From positions 62,001 through 126,000 of the forward strand of contig CANCQK010000007.1 of the NCBI GenBank assembly GCA_947380295.1: 64,000 bases of DNA. Reading direction: 5' to 3'. The translations under genes and the position numbers were made by a program. Below, piece by piece: positions 62,138-64,000 of this stretch. This DNA comes from Bdellovibrionales bacterium (lineage in GTDB: Bacteria; Bdellovibrionota; UBA1018). Within the stretch, counting starts at the first letter, position 1, and every line of letters begins with the position of its first letter. The notes under the pieces were generated by a model. The model saw only the letters and a program-made list of their open reading frames with translations, had not been told where the DNA came from and did no database searches.

Positions 62138-64000
62138 ATGTACGCTGAACTTCAATGTAAAACAAATTTCTCTTTTCTCCGAGGTGCCTCTGACGCAGGG
62201 GAGTACGTCCAGCGAGCCTACGAGCTGGGAATCACCTCCTTGGCGATCACCGACGTGAACGGAGTTTACGCCCTTCCTCGGGCGTACGAGGCGACGAAAA
62301 AATATCCTCAAGTTAAATTGATCTCAGGCTGTGAACTCAAGCTCCACGACCACCCATCGATTACTTTGCTGAGCCGCAATCGGGCTGCCTACGGGGTGAT
62401 GTGTCGAATTCTTACAGCGGCTCACCACGGTAAAGAAAAAGGGCAGGGGAGCTTAACGCTCCCTCAGCTGTTGCAGTTTTTAGAACCATCCGAGTCTCAG
62501 GGTTTGGTGGGGTTTTGTGCGGCCTCTAAAAAGCTTCAGTATGCGGCTCTCAAGGGCGCCTTTGAGGATCGATTTTATCTTTCACTTGCACGCTACCTCG
62601 ATGGACTCGATGACGAAAGAACAGAATCCACTCAATGGATGGCTCGGCAGTGGGGGCTTTCAATCCTAGCGACCAACGATGCCCATTACCACGCTCCAGA
62701 GCGTCGATCCCTTCAAGATGCGATGACTTGTGTTCGCGAGGGTGTAACCCTTAAAACAGCCGGATTTAAAGTCTTTCCCAACGAAGAACGTTACCTCAAA
62801 TCCCCTCTCCAAATGCGATCGCTTTTTCAGGATCTCCCCGGGGCGATTGACGCCTCGATCGAACTCGCTGAGAGTTGTCAGTTCTCGCTTTCTGAACTTT
62901 CATATCAGTACCCCTCCGAATGGATTCCTAAGGGATTCACAGCTCAGATGTACTTAGAGGAGCTGGTCTGGAAAGGCGCCTATCAGCGCTATCAAGGCTC
63001 AATCCCGATCGAGACAGAAAAACAATTATTGCACGAACTGAACCTGATCCAAAAAATGGGTTACTCAGACTACTTTCTCACCGTCTATGATATTGTGAAT
63101 TTTGCTCAGCAAAGTAATATCTACTGCCAAGGTCGAGGATCAGCAGCTAACTCGGTGGTTTGCTATTGCCTGGGGATTACGGTGATCGACCCTGTGAAAT
63201 CGACCCTTCTTTTTGAGCGATTCATCAGCGAGGAGCGGGGAGAACCGCCGGATATTGATGTCGATTTTGAGCATGAACGACGCGAAGAAGTGATTCAATA
63301 CATTTACAAAAAATATGGGAGAGATCGCGCTGCGATGATCTCCGCTGTGAGGACTTACCGCAGTCGAAGTGCGTTTCTAGAGATGAGCAAAGCAGTCGGT
63401 GTGCAAGTGGGGACTCTCTCGGCTACGGACTTAGAGCGGGAGTTTGAAAAGCGAGCCGGAGTGCTGGTCACGAAGCGTGAAAAAATCGACCAGCTCGCGA
63501 CCCAGCTCAAAGGGTTTCCTCGGCATCTGTCCATTCATGCGTGTGGTTTTACGCTATCTGCCCAACCGATTATTGACACAGTCCCAGTTGAGCCTGCTCG
63601 TATGGAGCATCGAACCATCTGTCAGTGGGATAAACATGACCTGGATGCTTTGAAGCTGATTAAGATCGACGTGCTGGGTTTGGGCTTTCTTTCGGTCATT
63701 CACAAAGCCTGTGACTTGATCGGGATGCATTTCTCAGAGATTCCGCAAGAAGATGACCCGAACGTTTATCGAATGATCCAAAGTGGGGATACGATCGGAA
63801 CCTTTCAAATCGAGTCTCGCGCTCAGATCGCTACTCTCGGAGTGACTCAACCTGAGTGCTTTTATGACCTTGTCGTTGAGGTCGCACTCGTCAGGCCGGG
63901 TCCCAATGTGGGTGATATGAAAAACCCCTACATTACGCGTCGTGAAAATGCGAAGCGAGGGGTACCCTATCGATTTGAAGATGCGGTGACGGAGAAAATT
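62138..64000 (+). CDS. dnaE2: Error-prone DNA polymerase III alpha-like subunit (partial)
   Basis: The first 621 codons are present and the window ends in frame, so about 400 residues are missing. The N-terminus AELQCKTNFSFLRGAS is typical of DnaE2, with a PHP domain whose first histidine is Asn, as is common in DnaE2. The polymerase motif PDIDVDF (371-377) supplies two catalytic aspartates and KIDVLGL (D511) the third. RGRGSAANS-type motif is present as QGRGSAANS. It performs translesion synthesis with ImuA and ImuB under LexA control. Confidence 0.95.
   Translation, partial: MYAELQCKTNFSFLRGASDAGEYVQRAYELGITSLAITDVNGVYALPRAYEATKKYPQVKLISGCELKLHDHPSITLLSRNRAAYGVMCRILTAAHHGKEKGQGSLTLPQLLQFLEPSESQGLVGFCAASKKLQYAALKGAFEDRFYLSLARYLDGLDDERTESTQWMARQWGLSILATNDAHYHAPERRSLQDAMTCVREGVTLKTAGFKVFPNEERYLKSPLQMRSLFQDLPGAIDASIELAESCQFSLSELSYQYPSEWIPKGFTAQMYLEELVWKGAYQRYQGSIPIETEKQLLHELNLIQKMGYSDYFLTVYDIVNFAQQSNIYCQGRGSAANSVVCYCLGITVIDPVKSTLLFERFISEERGEPPDIDVDFEHERREEVIQYIYKKYGRDRAAMISAVRTYRSRSAFLEMSKAVGVQVGTLSATDLEREFEKRAGVLVTKREKIDQLATQLKGFPRHLSIHACGFTLSAQPIIDTVPVEPARMEHRTICQWDKHDLDALKLIKIDVLGLGFLSVIHKACDLIGMHFSEIPQEDDPNVYRMIQSGDTIGTFQIESRAQIATLGVTQPECFYDLVVEVALVRPGPNVGDMKNPYITRRENAKRGVPYRFEDAVTEKI

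Noticed and set aside
1-64000. CRISPR arrays, insertion sequences, rRNA genes or a replication origin
   Set aside because: No regularly spaced repeats, transposase genes, rRNA-like sequence or dnaA-box cluster was noticed on either strand.

Overview
The window is a gene-dense, mid-GC (mid-40s % by eye, not computed) segment of a Gram-negative chromosome. I found no CRISPR array, insertion sequence or phage module. A member of Bdellovibrionota/Oligoflexia or a close relative fits best. The signs are the DUF4105 plus DUF3015 pair, the many secreted proteins of unknown family, a B-type succinate dehydrogenase, and a lexA-imuA-imuB-dnaE2 mutagenesis cassette. TTAC half-sites precede lexA, and TTAC is the half-site I recall for the Bdellovibrio SOS box. 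This placement is inference. Several secreted eukaryote-like proteins hint at contact with eukaryotic cells.

Layout. 1-9.2 kb (minus): metH heads an overlapping operon with a short MetE-like protein, a glycosyltransferase-methyltransferase fusion, a three-domain GT87/GT2/YdjC fusion and the start of a GT39-like gene; tRNA-Leu(GAG) lies just upstream. 9.5-17.3 kb: a DUF819 membrane protein, a secreted PPP-like phosphatase, a secreted protein with an internal repeat, the DUF4105 and DUF3015 genes, and a lipoprotein hydrolase. 17.3-22.8 kb (minus): an outer-membrane protein and the complete livFGMHK branched-chain amino acid ABC transporter. 22.8-28.2 kb: two tyrosine recombinases, one apparently lacking catalytic residues, flank a PMT-type mannosyltransferase and a SEC-C/BtpA pair. 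28.1-32.1 kb: an unknown secreted protein, a rhodanese, an AmpG-like permease and glyoxalase I.

32.2-38.9 kb holds the most unusual genes. A secreted ankyrin-repeat protein ends in a RING-IBR-RING (RBR, E3 ubiquitin-ligase-like) module with the expected catalytic cysteine, and is apparently co-transcribed with a secreted FGE/C-type-lectin-like protein. Next to it is one polypeptide that joins a cysteine desulfurase, a persulfide dioxygenase-like domain and a rhodanese. A DUF1571-like protein and a soluble histidine kinase follow.

40-50.6 kb: a D-threonine aldolase-like/FAD oxidase/RhtA-like exporter operon, a Cys/Tyr/His/Gly-rich secreted peptide behind a Shine-Dalgarno-masking hairpin, an azurin-like cupredoxin, sdhCAB, a methyltransferase, a LicD-family lipoprotein and a small beta-barrel protein. 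50.8-59.4 kb: a phosphatase-superfamily enzyme, then seven translationally coupled genes (KAS III, extended SDR, lactonase-like MBL protein, CapK/PaaK-like ligase, ATP-grasp ligase, acyltransferase-like protein, Rieske oxygenase) that look like an undescribed biosynthetic cluster. 59.5-64 kb: lexA, with a tandem TTAC-N7-TTAC repeat in its promoter, followed by imuA, imuB and dnaE2, the last cut by the window edge.

No stretch over 300 bases lacks a gene. The longest gaps (9316-9527, 10650-10898, 39821-40008, 50644-50825) contain the promoters and inverted repeats listed, or nothing I can recognise.
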